A stretch of 64,000 nt of DNA, taken from NCBI GenBank assembly GCA_016787485.1, contig JAEUUL010000024.1:124001-188000 (forward strand). Reading direction: 5' to 3'. The notes beneath the pieces are model-generated. The model worked only from the letters and a program-made list of their open reading frames with translations, did no database searches and was not told the origin of the DNA. Source of the DNA: Bacteroidota bacterium (GTDB lineage Bacteria > Bacteroidota > Bacteroidia > NS11-12g > UBA955). A program made the position numbers and the translations under genes. Shown one piece after another: positions 55,180-63,933 of this stretch. The stretch's first letter is position 1. Each line of letters begins with the position of its first letter.

Positions 55180-56223
55180 CTACTTTGCTAGCACAATATG
55201 TTCCAAAACGGATGTTGTGACAGTTTGTCCGGTTACATTGCCTGCATAATTCCGGTTTTCATTCACCAGCCACTGTTTCAATGCTTCTGCTTCTGAAGCC
55301 GAAATAAGTCCAAGAGATTGCAGCAGTTGCTGTGCCACATTGTATTGGGGACCCATGCGGCCATCGTCTACTTTGATACAAATACCCCACCCCTTTTCCG
55401 GAATGGCCAGACTGTAAATGCCATCGGCACCGGTTTTTCCGATGATGCGGCCCCGGGTTACCCGCATCAGGTCTGTGCAATAGCGTTTGTGTCCGGCCAC
55501 CATTTCCGGGTAAGCGGCAACGGCCTCCAGTATCATGCGGCATGCAAGAGTCAGTTCGGGGTCGCCAAACTTTTCGGGGTGCAGGAGATTTTTATAGGCA
55601 ATTGCCTGATTGTAAACAGGCATGGCAAAAATGGGTGCGCTGCAACCGTCAAGCCCTGTAACCAGATCAGACTCGTCCATTTCGTGAAATAAGGCGGTAA
55701 TGCGCCTGATTTCTTTGTGCAATGGATGCTCCGGGGAAAGGTAATCTGAAGTAGAAGCCCCGTTGTGCGCGCACCAGGCCAGAAATCCGCTGTGTTTGCC
55801 ACTGCAGTTGTTGTGCACCTGCATGGGCTCTTTGCCTTCTTTGAGCAATTGTATATAGTCCTGTTTCAGGGTTGGTGCCTGTGCTCCGCATCCAAGTAAA
55901 TCTTCACTGAGTCCTGCTTTTTCAAGAATATGCCGGGCACCTGCTACATGGATGGATTCGCCGTTGTGGCTGCCACACATTAGTGCCAGATCCTTCAGGC
56001 TGAATCCAAAACGGGCAAACGCGCCCGAAGTAATCAGGGGTATATGCTGAAAATATTTTAATGCCGACCGGGGATAACAAACCTGTTTTATATCGCCGGT
56101 CTGGTACAAAACCTGACCTTTTGCATCAACCACACAAACCACCCCCCGGTGGAAACTCTCAGTTATCCCGCCACGGCTGTGGGTTACCAGTACGGGATTG
56201 CATCCTGCATTCACGTGTTCCAA
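55180..56223 (-). CDS. Asparaginase, Rhizobium etli type II (PF06089-like)
   Basis: 347 aa. Characteristic segments: VLVTHSRGGITESFHRG, LALMCGSHNGESIHVAGA (SHNGE), NCSGKHSGFLAWC and GLDGCSAPIFAMP, followed by KTGADGIYSLAIPEKGWGI. This fold is unrelated to the Ntn-type enzyme at 10213 and hydrolyses L-asparagine. The frame starts with TTG at 56223; TACTTTTG ends 5 nt before it, the same geometry as at 45227, which supports this start. No signal peptide, so cytoplasmic. Confidence 0.9.
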   Translation of the reverse strand: MEHVNAGCNPVLVTHSRGGITESFHRGVVCVVDAKGQVLYQTGDIKQVCYPRSALKYFQHIPLITSGAFARFGFSLKDLALMCGSHNGESIHVAGARHILEKAGLSEDLLGCGAQAPTLKQDYIQLLKEGKEPMQVHNNCSGKHSGFLAWCAHNGASTSDYLSPEHPLHKEIRRITALFHEMDESDLVTGLDGCSAPIFAMPVYNQAIAYKNLLHPEKFGDPELTLACRMILEAVAAYPEMVAGHKRYCTDLMRVTRGRIIGKTGADGIYSLAIPEKGWGICIKVDDGRMGPQYNVAQQLLQSLGLISASEAEALKQWLVNENRNYAGNVTGQTVTTSVLEHIVLAK

Positions 56224-56228
56224 CAGGG

Positions 56229-56236
56229 CAAAAGTA
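56229..56236 (-). promoter_or_regulatory. TAnnTTTG -7 element of the asparaginase gene
   Basis: Minus-strand TACTTTTG ends 5 nt before the TTG at 56223. Confidence 0.55.
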
Positions 56237-56432
56237 ACTCAAATCCGGAATAGGGTATACACAATTTGTGCAGTCATTGCCATCTCCGCAGTTGGGGCTT
56301 TCTGTGCATCCGATCATCCATATCCTTTTGAATCGGGGAAAAAGATAAAACCCTGAAAAAGAAAGACGAATCATGCGTTTACCAAACACCAATGATGCAG
56401 TATTTACCCCATTATTGCGTTTGTATTTCTTT

Positions 56433-57593
56433 ATGAATTATTTTATATCCTTTGAGGACAGGCTGGCAGAGGTGCAAACCCACTTCCGGCTGGGAGATCT
56501 GGACCTGGGAAGGCGAAGGTTTCTTGACCTTGCCTATGACTGTGACAATCTGTACACGCTGGAAAAAGCGGTAAACTGCAGCTTGAAGCACAACAATGAG
56601 ACAGATGAAGGAAAAGCTGCTTTTTCCCGGGATGCCCTCCAATTGCTTTCTGAGTTTCACGCCGGCTCTTACCCTTCGCAGGCGGTGGAGCAGGAACTCT
56701 TCAGACACGATGGTATTTTTAAATCCTATAGTTCGGGCAATTTTAGCCTGCAGGATGTGAAAGTGAGCCTGAAACCCGGAGAAATCCTGGGAGTAGTGGG
56801 AGAAAACGGTAACGGGAAAACCACACTGCTCCGCTGTCTGGCAGGACAGTTGGAAGCCGACCTGGTGCCGGAAAATTTCAGTTATCTGCCAAAGACCCAG
56901 TCCTTTTATTATACCCTCAAACAGTTTACAGGATTTATACCTCAGCGTATCCCGCGCTGGTATGGGAAACTGCGCGACAATCTCCATTTTGCAGCATCTT
57001 GTGCCGGCATTTATGGTGAACACAACCGGGTGCAGGTCAATTTTGTGCTGGAACGATTCGGACTGCACCGGTTTGCCGATCTCACCTGGAATCAGATTTC
57101 ATCGGGTTACCGCACCCGGTTTGAAATTGCCCGGGTAATCCTGCAGCGACCCCGCATGTTGATTCTTGATGAACCACTGGCCAATCTGGATATCAATGCA
57201 CAACAAACTTTGTTGCAGGACTTGCGGTTTCTGGCAAAATCGCCTTCCCATCCCATGGGTGTTGTGCTGAGTTCGCAACAACTTTTTGAGGTGGAAAAAG
57301 TGGCAGACCAGGTGTTGTTTATCCGCAAGGGGAAACCTGTGTACAATGAAGTATCTGAAAGTGAAGCCGAAAGCAATGCTGTTGTCACCCTGGAACTGGA
57401 AACCACTGCAGACAGAGAACAACTTGAAACTGCCTTATCCGATGGTTTGCAATCCCTGAAATACACTGGAGGGCTTTATATCATAGAAACTGCAAAATCT
57501 GCAGATGAAACTCTCATTCAACTGGTAAACCAGAAAATACCTGTGCGTTATTTCCGCGACATTTCCCATTCCACCAAACGCTTCTTTAACTGA
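56433..57593 (+). CDS. ABC transporter ATP-binding protein with N-terminal extension
   Basis: 386 aa from ATG 56433. Residues 1-100 form a mainly helical extension (FEDRLAEVQTHFRLGDLDLG) not found in standard ATPases. The NBD follows: Walker A GVVGENGNGKTTLLR (about 128), signature ISSGYRTRFEIARV, Walker B RMLILDEPLANLD, and a C-terminal domain of about 90 aa. The signature SSGYR departs from LSGGQ. Stop and the next ATG share one base (TGATG), so this is the partner of the membrane protein at 57593. Substrate unknown. Confidence 0.88.
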   Translation: MNYFISFEDRLAEVQTHFRLGDLDLGRRRFLDLAYDCDNLYTLEKAVNCSLKHNNETDEGKAAFSRDALQLLSEFHAGSYPSQAVEQELFRHDGIFKSYSSGNFSLQDVKVSLKPGEILGVVGENGNGKTTLLRCLAGQLEADLVPENFSYLPKTQSFYYTLKQFTGFIPQRIPRWYGKLRDNLHFAASCAGIYGEHNRVQVNFVLERFGLHRFADLTWNQISSGYRTRFEIARVILQRPRMLILDEPLANLDINAQQTLLQDLRFLAKSPSHPMGVVLSSQQLFEVEKVADQVLFIRKGKPVYNEVSESEAESNAVVTLELETTADREQLETALSDGLQSLKYTGGLYIIETAKSADETLIQLVNQKIPVRYFRDISHSTKRFFN

Positions 57594-59026
57594 TGAAAAC
57601 ACTATTCAAAAAATTTGATACCTGGCTGCTTCTGCACCACCCTACCCTATGGAGCAGCCGTTTGCATGTGGTTCTGGCCATTTGGTTTCCCTGCATACTT
57701 TTTTTAACCGGATTGTTCTGGTTGTTGCCCATAGAAAGTTATGATTCAGACCAGATGGAACTGATTATTCCCTGGCTGATTCTCATGGCCATTGTGGGGA
57801 TTGTGATCTGGTATGTTTTTCTATTGCGGTTTAATATTTTCAAAAGATTCGGATTGCGACCCCCAATGGATGAATGGCTGAATTTTGTGCTCATTTTCAC
57901 CGGAGTTCTGCTGCTGGCCAGTACAACTCTCACACTACCCTTTGCACGTTATGTGAAGTCAAAAGGCAGTATCTCAGAAATTGAGCTGTCACAATTGATT
58001 ACGAATCTTGAGATCATTCGCGGGCTGAATTCAGAACCTGAAACGACCACAAATTCCTTGTGCCGGGATGAATTGTATCCTACCAGAAAAGAAGACAAGG
58101 AATATTATGCAAACCGTAAAAAAGAAATGCTTGCCACCTGCGATTCTTTCTGGATGGCAGATTCATGCATGACCTTTCATTTCACCACGTATAACCGGGA
58201 TTATAATCTCCACTACTGGAATACACCGCAGTCATTCAACAGATTGCTGCCAGACGAGTATGAACTGGTAAAACTCGTAAGAAATACCCGGCAACAGGGC
58301 AGAGTGGCTGCAATGTATCACAGTTTATGTGTGGCCGCGTCCAGCCATGTGCAATGGCCATACAAAGCAAAAGATCTGATGGCCAAAGCCTATATTTTTC
58401 AGAATGATTATTCTTACAGCAACACAGAAACAGCGGCCGACAGGAAGCTTTTCAGGGATTTGGAAAACCTGAAAAACTGGATTCGAAACAATCAAAGGGC
58501 GCGATTTTTCTTTGCAGACAACAATCTTGAACTAATCCTTCACCTCTTATTTTACAGTGCGTTCATTATTACACTGCTCACCCTCATGTTCAGGAATATG
58601 ACGGCAAAGACATTCTTCATCAGTCTGGGAGCCGGCGCACTCATGCCCCTTGTGATTGTGGTACTTGTGCTGATTACCGGTGCATATCACGAAGAAATGT
58701 CGGTTTTCACTCTGATATTTATTGTTTATCTTGTGTTCGCAATTTGGGCACTGACCATTTTGACAGCGCGTACCCGTAATATTTTTCAGGGAATAGCATT
58801 GAATTTATTCACCGCATCATCACCATTTCTGGGGGTTTTCCTCATGGCCTGGTATCAGATGACGGAACGTGCCCGGTATATCAACAGTTACTCTGAAAAA
58901 AATTATGGCGACCGGGAAATGCAATTGTATGCCGCAGAGATTGTGGGAATTATCGTATTTCTGATTTTGCTGCAACCTTTATACAAAACATTGTACACGC
59001 GGTGGTACAGTTTGCCGGAAGAGTAA
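57593..59026 (+). CDS. Multi-pass membrane protein, probable ABC permease partner
   Basis: 477 aa. About eight predicted helices: two pairs near the N terminus (VVLAIWFPCILFLTGLFWL; IIPWLILMAIVGIVIWYVF), a large loop of about 190 aa (140-320) with Tyr/Asn-rich sequence, then four or more helices (ILHLLFYSAFIITLLTLMF, LIFIVYLVFAIWALTIL). The TGATG overlap with the ATPase gene argues strongly for one transporter. No homology beyond this was recognised. Confidence 0.78.
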   Translation: MKTLFKKFDTWLLLHHPTLWSSRLHVVLAIWFPCILFLTGLFWLLPIESYDSDQMELIIPWLILMAIVGIVIWYVFLLRFNIFKRFGLRPPMDEWLNFVLIFTGVLLLASTTLTLPFARYVKSKGSISEIELSQLITNLEIIRGLNSEPETTTNSLCRDELYPTRKEDKEYYANRKKEMLATCDSFWMADSCMTFHFTTYNRDYNLHYWNTPQSFNRLLPDEYELVKLVRNTRQQGRVAAMYHSLCVAASSHVQWPYKAKDLMAKAYIFQNDYSYSNTETAADRKLFRDLENLKNWIRNNQRARFFFADNNLELILHLLFYSAFIITLLTLMFRNMTAKTFFISLGAGALMPLVIVVLVLITGAYHEEMSVFTLIFIVYLVFAIWALTILTARTRNIFQGIALNLFTASSPFLGVFLMAWYQMTERARYINSYSEKNYGDREMQLYAAEIVGIIVFLILLQPLYKTLYTRWYSLPEE

Positions 59027-59083
59027 GGTTGGTTATTGGGATACATTGAATGACTATCCGGATTGCGGCGCAGGCAGAACCGT

Positions 59084-60013
59084 TTACCGTTCGCGCATAG
59101 CCAGCAGATAGATCACAGCCATACGGATGGCTACACCATTTTCTACCTGTTGAAGAATGATACTCTGGTGGCTGTCTGCCACTTCACTGGTAATCTCTAC
59201 TCCACGGTTGATAGGGCCAGGATGCATGATGGTAATTTCCTTGTCCAGCCTGTTCAGGATTTCCATGGTAAGGCCGTACTGCATGCTATACTCGCGCAAT
59301 GATGGGAAATACCGGATATCCTGCCTTTCCAACTGAATGCGCAGCATATTGGCTACATCACACCATGCCAGTGCTTTGGCCAGATCATACTCCACCTTTA
59401 CACCCAATTCAGCTATATACCTGGGAATGAGGGTTCTGGGACCACACACCATCACTTCGGCACCCAGTGTTTGCAGGCAGAAAATATTACTGAGTGCCAC
59501 CCTTGAGTGGAGGATATCTCCTACAATCACCACTTTTTTACCTGCCACATCTCCCAGTTTTTCGCGGATGGAATAGGCATCGAGCAATGCCTGGGTAGGG
59601 TGTTCGTGGGTGCCGTCTCCGGCATTTACAATCTGGCTGTTTACATGTCTGGCCAGAAAAAGGCAAGCCCCCGGAGCCGGATGCCGCATAACCACCATAT
59701 CCACTTTCATGCTGAGGATATTGTTGACCGTATCTATCAGGGTTTCTCCTTTTTTTACAGAGGAAGTACTGCTGCTGAAATTGACAATATCTGCCCCCAG
59801 CCGTTTTTCTGCCAGCTCAAAAGAAACCCGTGTACGGGTAGAGTTTTCGAAAAACAGATTGGCCACCGTGTAGTCGCGCAATGCCGGTGTTTTTTTAACC
59901 GGACTGTTCAATACCTGTTTAAAATTGTCTGCCGTTAAAAAAATCGATTGTATTTCGGCTTCGGTCAGTCCTTTTATACCCAGCAGGTGTTTCATGGTTG
60001 CCGCCTGATTCAT
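59084..60013 (-). CDS. pyrB: Aspartate carbamoyltransferase catalytic subunit
   Basis: 309 aa. Carbamoyl-phosphate loop FFENSTRTRVSFELAEKRLG (about 52-71), HPTQALLDAYSI, RMSV-type aspartate region LRIQLERQD and MHPGPINRGVE. First committed step of pyrimidine synthesis. ATG 60013 overlaps the pyrR stop as ATGA; the longer frame start at 60034 would overlap by 25 nt and is less likely. Confidence 0.96.
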   Translation of the reverse strand: MNQAATMKHLLGIKGLTEAEIQSIFLTADNFKQVLNSPVKKTPALRDYTVANLFFENSTRTRVSFELAEKRLGADIVNFSSSTSSVKKGETLIDTVNNILSMKVDMVVMRHPAPGACLFLARHVNSQIVNAGDGTHEHPTQALLDAYSIREKLGDVAGKKVVIVGDILHSRVALSNIFCLQTLGAEVMVCGPRTLIPRYIAELGVKVEYDLAKALAWCDVANMLRIQLERQDIRYFPSLREYSMQYGLTMEILNRLDKEITIMHPGPINRGVEITSEVADSHQSIILQQVENGVAIRMAVIYLLAMRER

Positions 60014-60552
60014 GCTTCTTTGCTCATTAGCCACACTTTGTTGTCATCTTCATTCCACTCCACACGCACATATTCTCCGGTGCTGCGGGAATCCACCACA
60101 GCACCCACATAATCAGCCGAAATGGGCAGCTCTCGGTTGTAACGCCTGTCTATCAGTGTCATCAGTTCCACCCGGGCCGGTCGGCCGAAATTCATGAGTG
60201 CATCCATCCCGGCACGCACACTGCGGCCGGTAAACAGCACATCATCCGTGAGTACAATGTTCAATCCTTCGGTACTGAAATCGATGCGGTTGGGTCTGGG
60301 CACATGAATTTCACCCCGTCCTATATCATCGCGGAAAAACGTATTGTCCAGTTCTCCATAGCGCACTGTACTTTCCGGAAAAAGAGACTGAAGGCGTGCA
60401 TGGATTTTCCGGGACAACATAATCCCTCTGGGCTGCATACCTATGATGGCGCAATTTGTGAGATTCCCATGGTTTTCTGCTATCTGCAGGGCAAACCTGC
60501 GGATAATCAGGTCAATCTGGGTGTGGTCCAGCAGAATTCTGGGTTCAATCAT
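60010..60552 (-). CDS. pyrR: Bifunctional pyr regulator / uracil phosphoribosyltransferase
   Basis: 180 aa PRTase. PRPP-binding motif NIVLTDDVLFTGRSVRAGMD (about 95-114), RIALQ-type N-terminal helix and DRRYNRELPISADYVG. In other bacteria PyrR binds pyr mRNA and controls attenuation. No obvious PyrR-binding hairpin was recognised upstream of the EVE gene. It overlaps both neighbours by 4 nt (ATGA). Confidence 0.94.
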   Translation of the reverse strand: MIEPRILLDHTQIDLIIRRFALQIAENHGNLTNCAIIGMQPRGIMLSRKIHARLQSLFPESTVRYGELDNTFFRDDIGRGEIHVPRPNRIDFSTEGLNIVLTDDVLFTGRSVRAGMDALMNFGRPARVELMTLIDRRYNRELPISADYVGAVVDSRSTGEYVRVEWNEDDNKVWLMSKEA

Positions 60553-60956
60553 GATTCCGACAGCGAAAGTATGATATCAAACTCTTGTTTTTTAAGATGA
60601 ATGACAGAAAGTCTGGGCTGACGAAACAGCCCGAGTTGCGCCAATCGTTTATCGGCCCGCATTTCCTGCAGGGTTACAGGTCTTTTTAATTTTTGTACCG
60701 GAGATACATCCACGGCCAGCCAGGCCGTTTCTTCCGTGGTAGGATCCTGATACCCTTCCTTGACTACAGTGGCGACGCCCATCACCGATTTGTCCTCGTT
60801 GCTGTGATAAAAAAGGCACAGATCTCCCTTTTTCATATCGCGCAGGTTGTTGCGTGCCTGATAATTGCGTACGCCATCCCAAAAGGTTTTTCTATCCTTT
60901 TCGAATTGTTCCCAACTGTACTTAAAAGGTTCTGACTTAATCAGCCAGTAATTCAT
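60549..60956 (-). CDS. EVE-domain protein
   Basis: 135 aa, a single EVE domain: MNYWLIKSEPFKYSWEQFEK, FWDGVRNYQARNNLRDMKKG, LCLFYHSNEDKSVMGVATVV and the RP-rich end. EVE folds are relatives of PUA/YTH and often read modified bases. It is the first gene of EVE-pyrR-pyrB; the last 4 nt overlap pyrR (ATGA). TACATTCG, one base off the -7 consensus, ends 4 nt before the ATG. Confidence 0.93.
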   Translation of the reverse strand: MNYWLIKSEPFKYSWEQFEKDRKTFWDGVRNYQARNNLRDMKKGDLCLFYHSNEDKSVMGVATVVKEGYQDPTTEETAWLAVDVSPVQKLKRPVTLQEMRADKRLAQLGLFRQPRLSVIHLKKQEFDIILSLSES

Positions 60957-61039
60957 ACTGCGAATGTATCAAACAGCAGGCCGGGTCTGTTCATTCCTGT
61001 GGTTTTACTTATCCATGAGTTGCACACAGGGGCTTAATG

Positions 61040-61513
61040 CTACTGCAGCGTAATCCGGGATGCCGTTCCACCATCACCGTGGCAATCATTGCAGGCCCCA
61101 TGCACCAGTTGGTAGGGCATTTCATACGTATTGGAGGCTGTTTCTATACGCACATATGCCGGATTGTGCTTGAAATCCATGGGCATGCTGGTATAGAAAT
61201 TCCCTTTGGCATCCATAGGAACAGACATGTACAATTTGCCTTTGCCTCCTTTTTCGGAATAAATTTTCATGGTTGCCTGTCCGCTGTACTTCCCGTCGCG
61301 GGCCAGATTCCAGGCAGAGCCGGCCACAGTCCATGTTCCTTCTCCAGGTCCGGTTTTATAATGGCACTTCATACAGTCCTTCCCATGGTTATGGCTTTCA
61401 TCCTCTCCGGCTTTGCTGGTTTTAACTTCTCCATTGCCTTCGCAGGCCTGCAAAGCCAGAAAAACGGCAGCGACTGCCAAAAATACCGGCACACCCACCC
61501 TCCTTATTCTCAT
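61040..61513 (-). CDS. Lipoprotein with two CxxCH heme motifs
   Basis: 157 aa. Lipobox LQAC (Cys about 24), then NHGKDCMKCHYKTGPGEG (CxxCH about 47-51) and CNDCH (about 139-143) near the C terminus. Between them lies a beta-rich, possibly carbohydrate- or extradomain-like segment (WNLARDGKYSGQATMKIYS). Each CxxCH probably binds a c-type heme; axial ligands are not clear. An electron-transfer role in the periplasm is likely. The -7 TATCTTTG ends 7 nt before the ATG. Confidence 0.8.
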   Translation of the reverse strand: MRIRRVGVPVFLAVAAVFLALQACEGNGEVKTSKAGEDESHNHGKDCMKCHYKTGPGEGTWTVAGSAWNLARDGKYSGQATMKIYSEKGGKGKLYMSVPMDAKGNFYTSMPMDFKHNPAYVRIETASNTYEMPYQLVHGACNDCHGDGGTASRITLQ

Positions 61514-61520
61514 AATTGCA

Positions 61521-61528
61521 CAAAGATA
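61521..61528 (-). promoter_or_regulatory. TAnnTTTG -7 element of the diheme lipoprotein gene
   Basis: Minus-strand TATCTTTG ends 7 nt before the ATG at 61513. Confidence 0.55.
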
Positions 61529-61670
61529 ATACCTCTGTCAGGCATTCGTTTCAGGAACAAGACTTTCTGTATTGCAAATTTTTCAGACATTTTTTCGTCA
61601 CTTATTTTGACAATTCTGAAAAGTGTTGTTAATTTACCCACCGATAGGCTGTCATTATTTTTAACAAACC

Positions 61671-63104
61671 GTGTTTGCCGTAGTAGATATTGAAACCACA
61701 GGAGGGAGTCCGGAAGAAGCCGGAATCACAGAAGTATGTGTGGTGCTTACGGACGGTATCCGTGTGGAACAGATTTACGAGACCCTGCTCAATCCCGGAG
61801 TTCAGGTTCCGGCATCCATTACTGCACTCACGGGCATTTCAAATGCCATGCTCACAGAAGCGCCCGTGTTTGCTTCGGTAGCGGCAGAGTTATATCATCT
61901 GCTGCATGACCGGGTTTTTGTGGCCCACAATGTGCAGTTTGATTACAGTTTTTTGCGCGCTGCCTTTAAGAAAGCAGGTTATGCCTTCACACCACAAAAA
62001 CTGTGTACGGTTAAACTCTCCAGAAAGGCGTTTCCGGGGCACCGCAGTTACAGCCTTGGCAACATATGCCAGTCTGTGGGCATTCCCATCGAAAACCGCC
62101 ACCGCGCCGGCGGAGATGCCCTTGCGACATCCGAACTGCTGCAAAAATGCATAGAACTACTGGGCATGCCGGCACTGCTGGACATGGTGAAACGAAGCCG
62201 GAAACAAATCGTACTTCCTCCCGGCATAGACCCCAAACTTACCGAAACTTTACCTGCCCGTCCCGGTGTCTATTACTTCCTGAACCGGGCGGGCATACCT
62301 TTATATATAGGAAAGGCCACAAATCTGCAGCGCCGGGTTTTGCAACATTTTGACACAACCCGTGGGAAAACGGCCCTGCAACTGGAACAAATTGCCCATA
62401 TAGACTATGAGGAAACCGGCAATGAACTGATGGCATTGCTTACCGAAGCCGAACAGATCCAGAAACACTGGCCCGCCTGGAATGTTAGCGGAAAATCACT
62501 TCCCCTGCAGTACACCATCGTAAGCTACACCACACAGGGAGGAGAAATGCGGTTGCAAACCCTGAGACGCAGAAGAGGCAACCGACTGGGAACTGCTTTT
62601 CCGAGGCTCTCCGATGCGCGGAATACACTCGGGAAATTGCTGCACACCTTCAACATCTGCGAATTCCTTTCGCGCGCAGGCAGTCCGTGCCAGGACCCTG
62701 AGTGCTATTGCCATGAAGAAGCCACCGTGCGCATGGCCATCCACAATTCCCGCATTTTACAGGCACTGGATTCACTCGAACAAACCGGGCACTCCTGTGT
62801 CATACAGGGGCCGGGACGGCACAGTCAGGAACAGGCACTGGTATACATACAAAACGGGAAAGTTTCCGGCTGGAGCTTTGCCGAAGAAATCAGCCCTGAT
62901 ACCCTGCAAACCCCGCCAGCCCGGGTACACCCCGATCTGCCCGAAACCAGGGCCATCGCTTCTGCATTCCTCCGAAAAATAGAATCCGGGCTTCTCTCCG
63001 ATTATACGGTGCACTATCCCTCCGTGCAGGCAGATACATCGCCCGATGAAGAACTGAACACCCCAGCCCGGCGCAATACCCGAAAAAAAACCATCCCCCG
63101 ATAA
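61671..63104 (+). CDS. DnaQ-type exonuclease fused to a GIY-YIG nuclease domain
   Basis: 477 aa, GTG start. Residues 1-165: DEDDh exonuclease with ExoI VVDIETTGG, ExoII VAHNVQFDYSFL and ExoIII HRAGGDA. Residues 195-275: GIY-YIG domain with PGVYYFLNRAGIPLYIGKAT as in UvrC/Cho. The remaining 200 aa have Cys residues (CQDPECYCHEE) and no recognised fold. The layout is known in Bacteroidota and other bacteria; it presumably acts in DNA repair. It is followed after 10 nt by the S24 regulator, likely in one operon. Confidence 0.93.
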   Translation: MFAVVDIETTGGSPEEAGITEVCVVLTDGIRVEQIYETLLNPGVQVPASITALTGISNAMLTEAPVFASVAAELYHLLHDRVFVAHNVQFDYSFLRAAFKKAGYAFTPQKLCTVKLSRKAFPGHRSYSLGNICQSVGIPIENRHRAGGDALATSELLQKCIELLGMPALLDMVKRSRKQIVLPPGIDPKLTETLPARPGVYYFLNRAGIPLYIGKATNLQRRVLQHFDTTRGKTALQLEQIAHIDYEETGNELMALLTEAEQIQKHWPAWNVSGKSLPLQYTIVSYTTQGGEMRLQTLRRRRGNRLGTAFPRLSDARNTLGKLLHTFNICEFLSRAGSPCQDPECYCHEEATVRMAIHNSRILQALDSLEQTGHSCVIQGPGRHSQEQALVYIQNGKVSGWSFAEEISPDTLQTPPARVHPDLPETRAIASAFLRKIESGLLSDYTVHYPSVQADTSPDEELNTPARRNTRKKTIPR

Positions 63105-63114
63105 AATTCATATT

Positions 63115-63933
63115 ATGTATCTCAAAGAAAATATCAAATTGTTGCGCAAGCGGCGCAAAAGAAGCCAGGAAGAAGTAGCCAAATCCCTGAGCATTACCCG
63201 TTCGGCCTACAACAGTTATGAAAACGGAGTGGCAGAACCCGGAATCACCCTGCTGCTGCGTCTGGCTGATTTTTACCAGGTCAATCTGGATAAACTGGTA
63301 AAAGTGGACCTGTCCACCCTGCCTGAAAGTCAGCTCTCCCAACTGGAAAAAGGGTTTGACCTGGACCTGAACGGAACCCGGCTCCGTGTGCTCACAACCA
63401 CTGTAAATACAAACAATGAAGAGAATGTAGAACTGGTGCCGCTGAAGGCCAAAGCCGGATACACCACAGGCTATGCTGATCCGGACTTCATCAGCGTCTT
63501 ACCGGCCTTTAACCTGCCGTTTCTCTCCCCAAACCGCAAATACAGAACCTTCCCCATCAGTGGCGACAGTATGCCGCCGGTTATGGACGGTGCATGGGTA
63601 ACCGGCGAGTATCTGCAGGACTGGAATCAGGTGCGCAACGGAAATCCTTACATTGTGGTAACCCAGGACGAAGGCATCGTGTTTAAAGTGCTTTACAACC
63701 GGGTGGATGAAGATGGTACTTTTCTGCACTGCAGCACAAATCCATTGTATGAGCCCTATGCGGTAAAAGTGAACGATATTCTTGAAATCTGGAAGTTTGT
63801 CAACTACATCAATCCCAAATTTGAGGAACCTGTGCAAGGCTCACAGGAAGATGTAGGGCCGGCGTTGCGTGTTATTCAGCGCGAAATCGGATTCATCAAG
63901 GAAAAAGTAAAATCCATAGAACACAAGATATGA
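63115..63933 (+). CDS. XRE-family regulator with S24 (LexA-like) peptidase domain
   Basis: 272 aa. HTH (about 8-60: LRKRRKRSQEEVAKSLSITR) then an S24 domain: catalytic Ser152 in SGDSMPPVMDG and Lys about 193 in GIVFKVL; AKAGYTTGY near 125 could hold the self-cleavage Ala-Gly. C-terminal tail is helical (GFIKEKVKSIEHKI). In phages and SOS repressors such domains sense RecA filament. It overlaps the next start as ATGA. Confidence 0.9.
   Translation: MYLKENIKLLRKRRKRSQEEVAKSLSITRSAYNSYENGVAEPGITLLLRLADFYQVNLDKLVKVDLSTLPESQLSQLEKGFDLDLNGTRLRVLTTTVNTNNEENVELVPLKAKAGYTTGYADPDFISVLPAFNLPFLSPNRKYRTFPISGDSMPPVMDGAWVTGEYLQDWNQVRNGNPYIVVTQDEGIVFKVLYNRVDEDGTFLHCSTNPLYEPYAVKVNDILEIWKFVNYINPKFEEPVQGSQEDVGPALRVIQREIGFIKEKVKSIEHKI

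Noticed and set aside
56159-56392. 77-aa Cys-containing frame on the minus strand
   Set aside because: It overlaps the well-supported start and promoter of the asparaginase gene in another frame.
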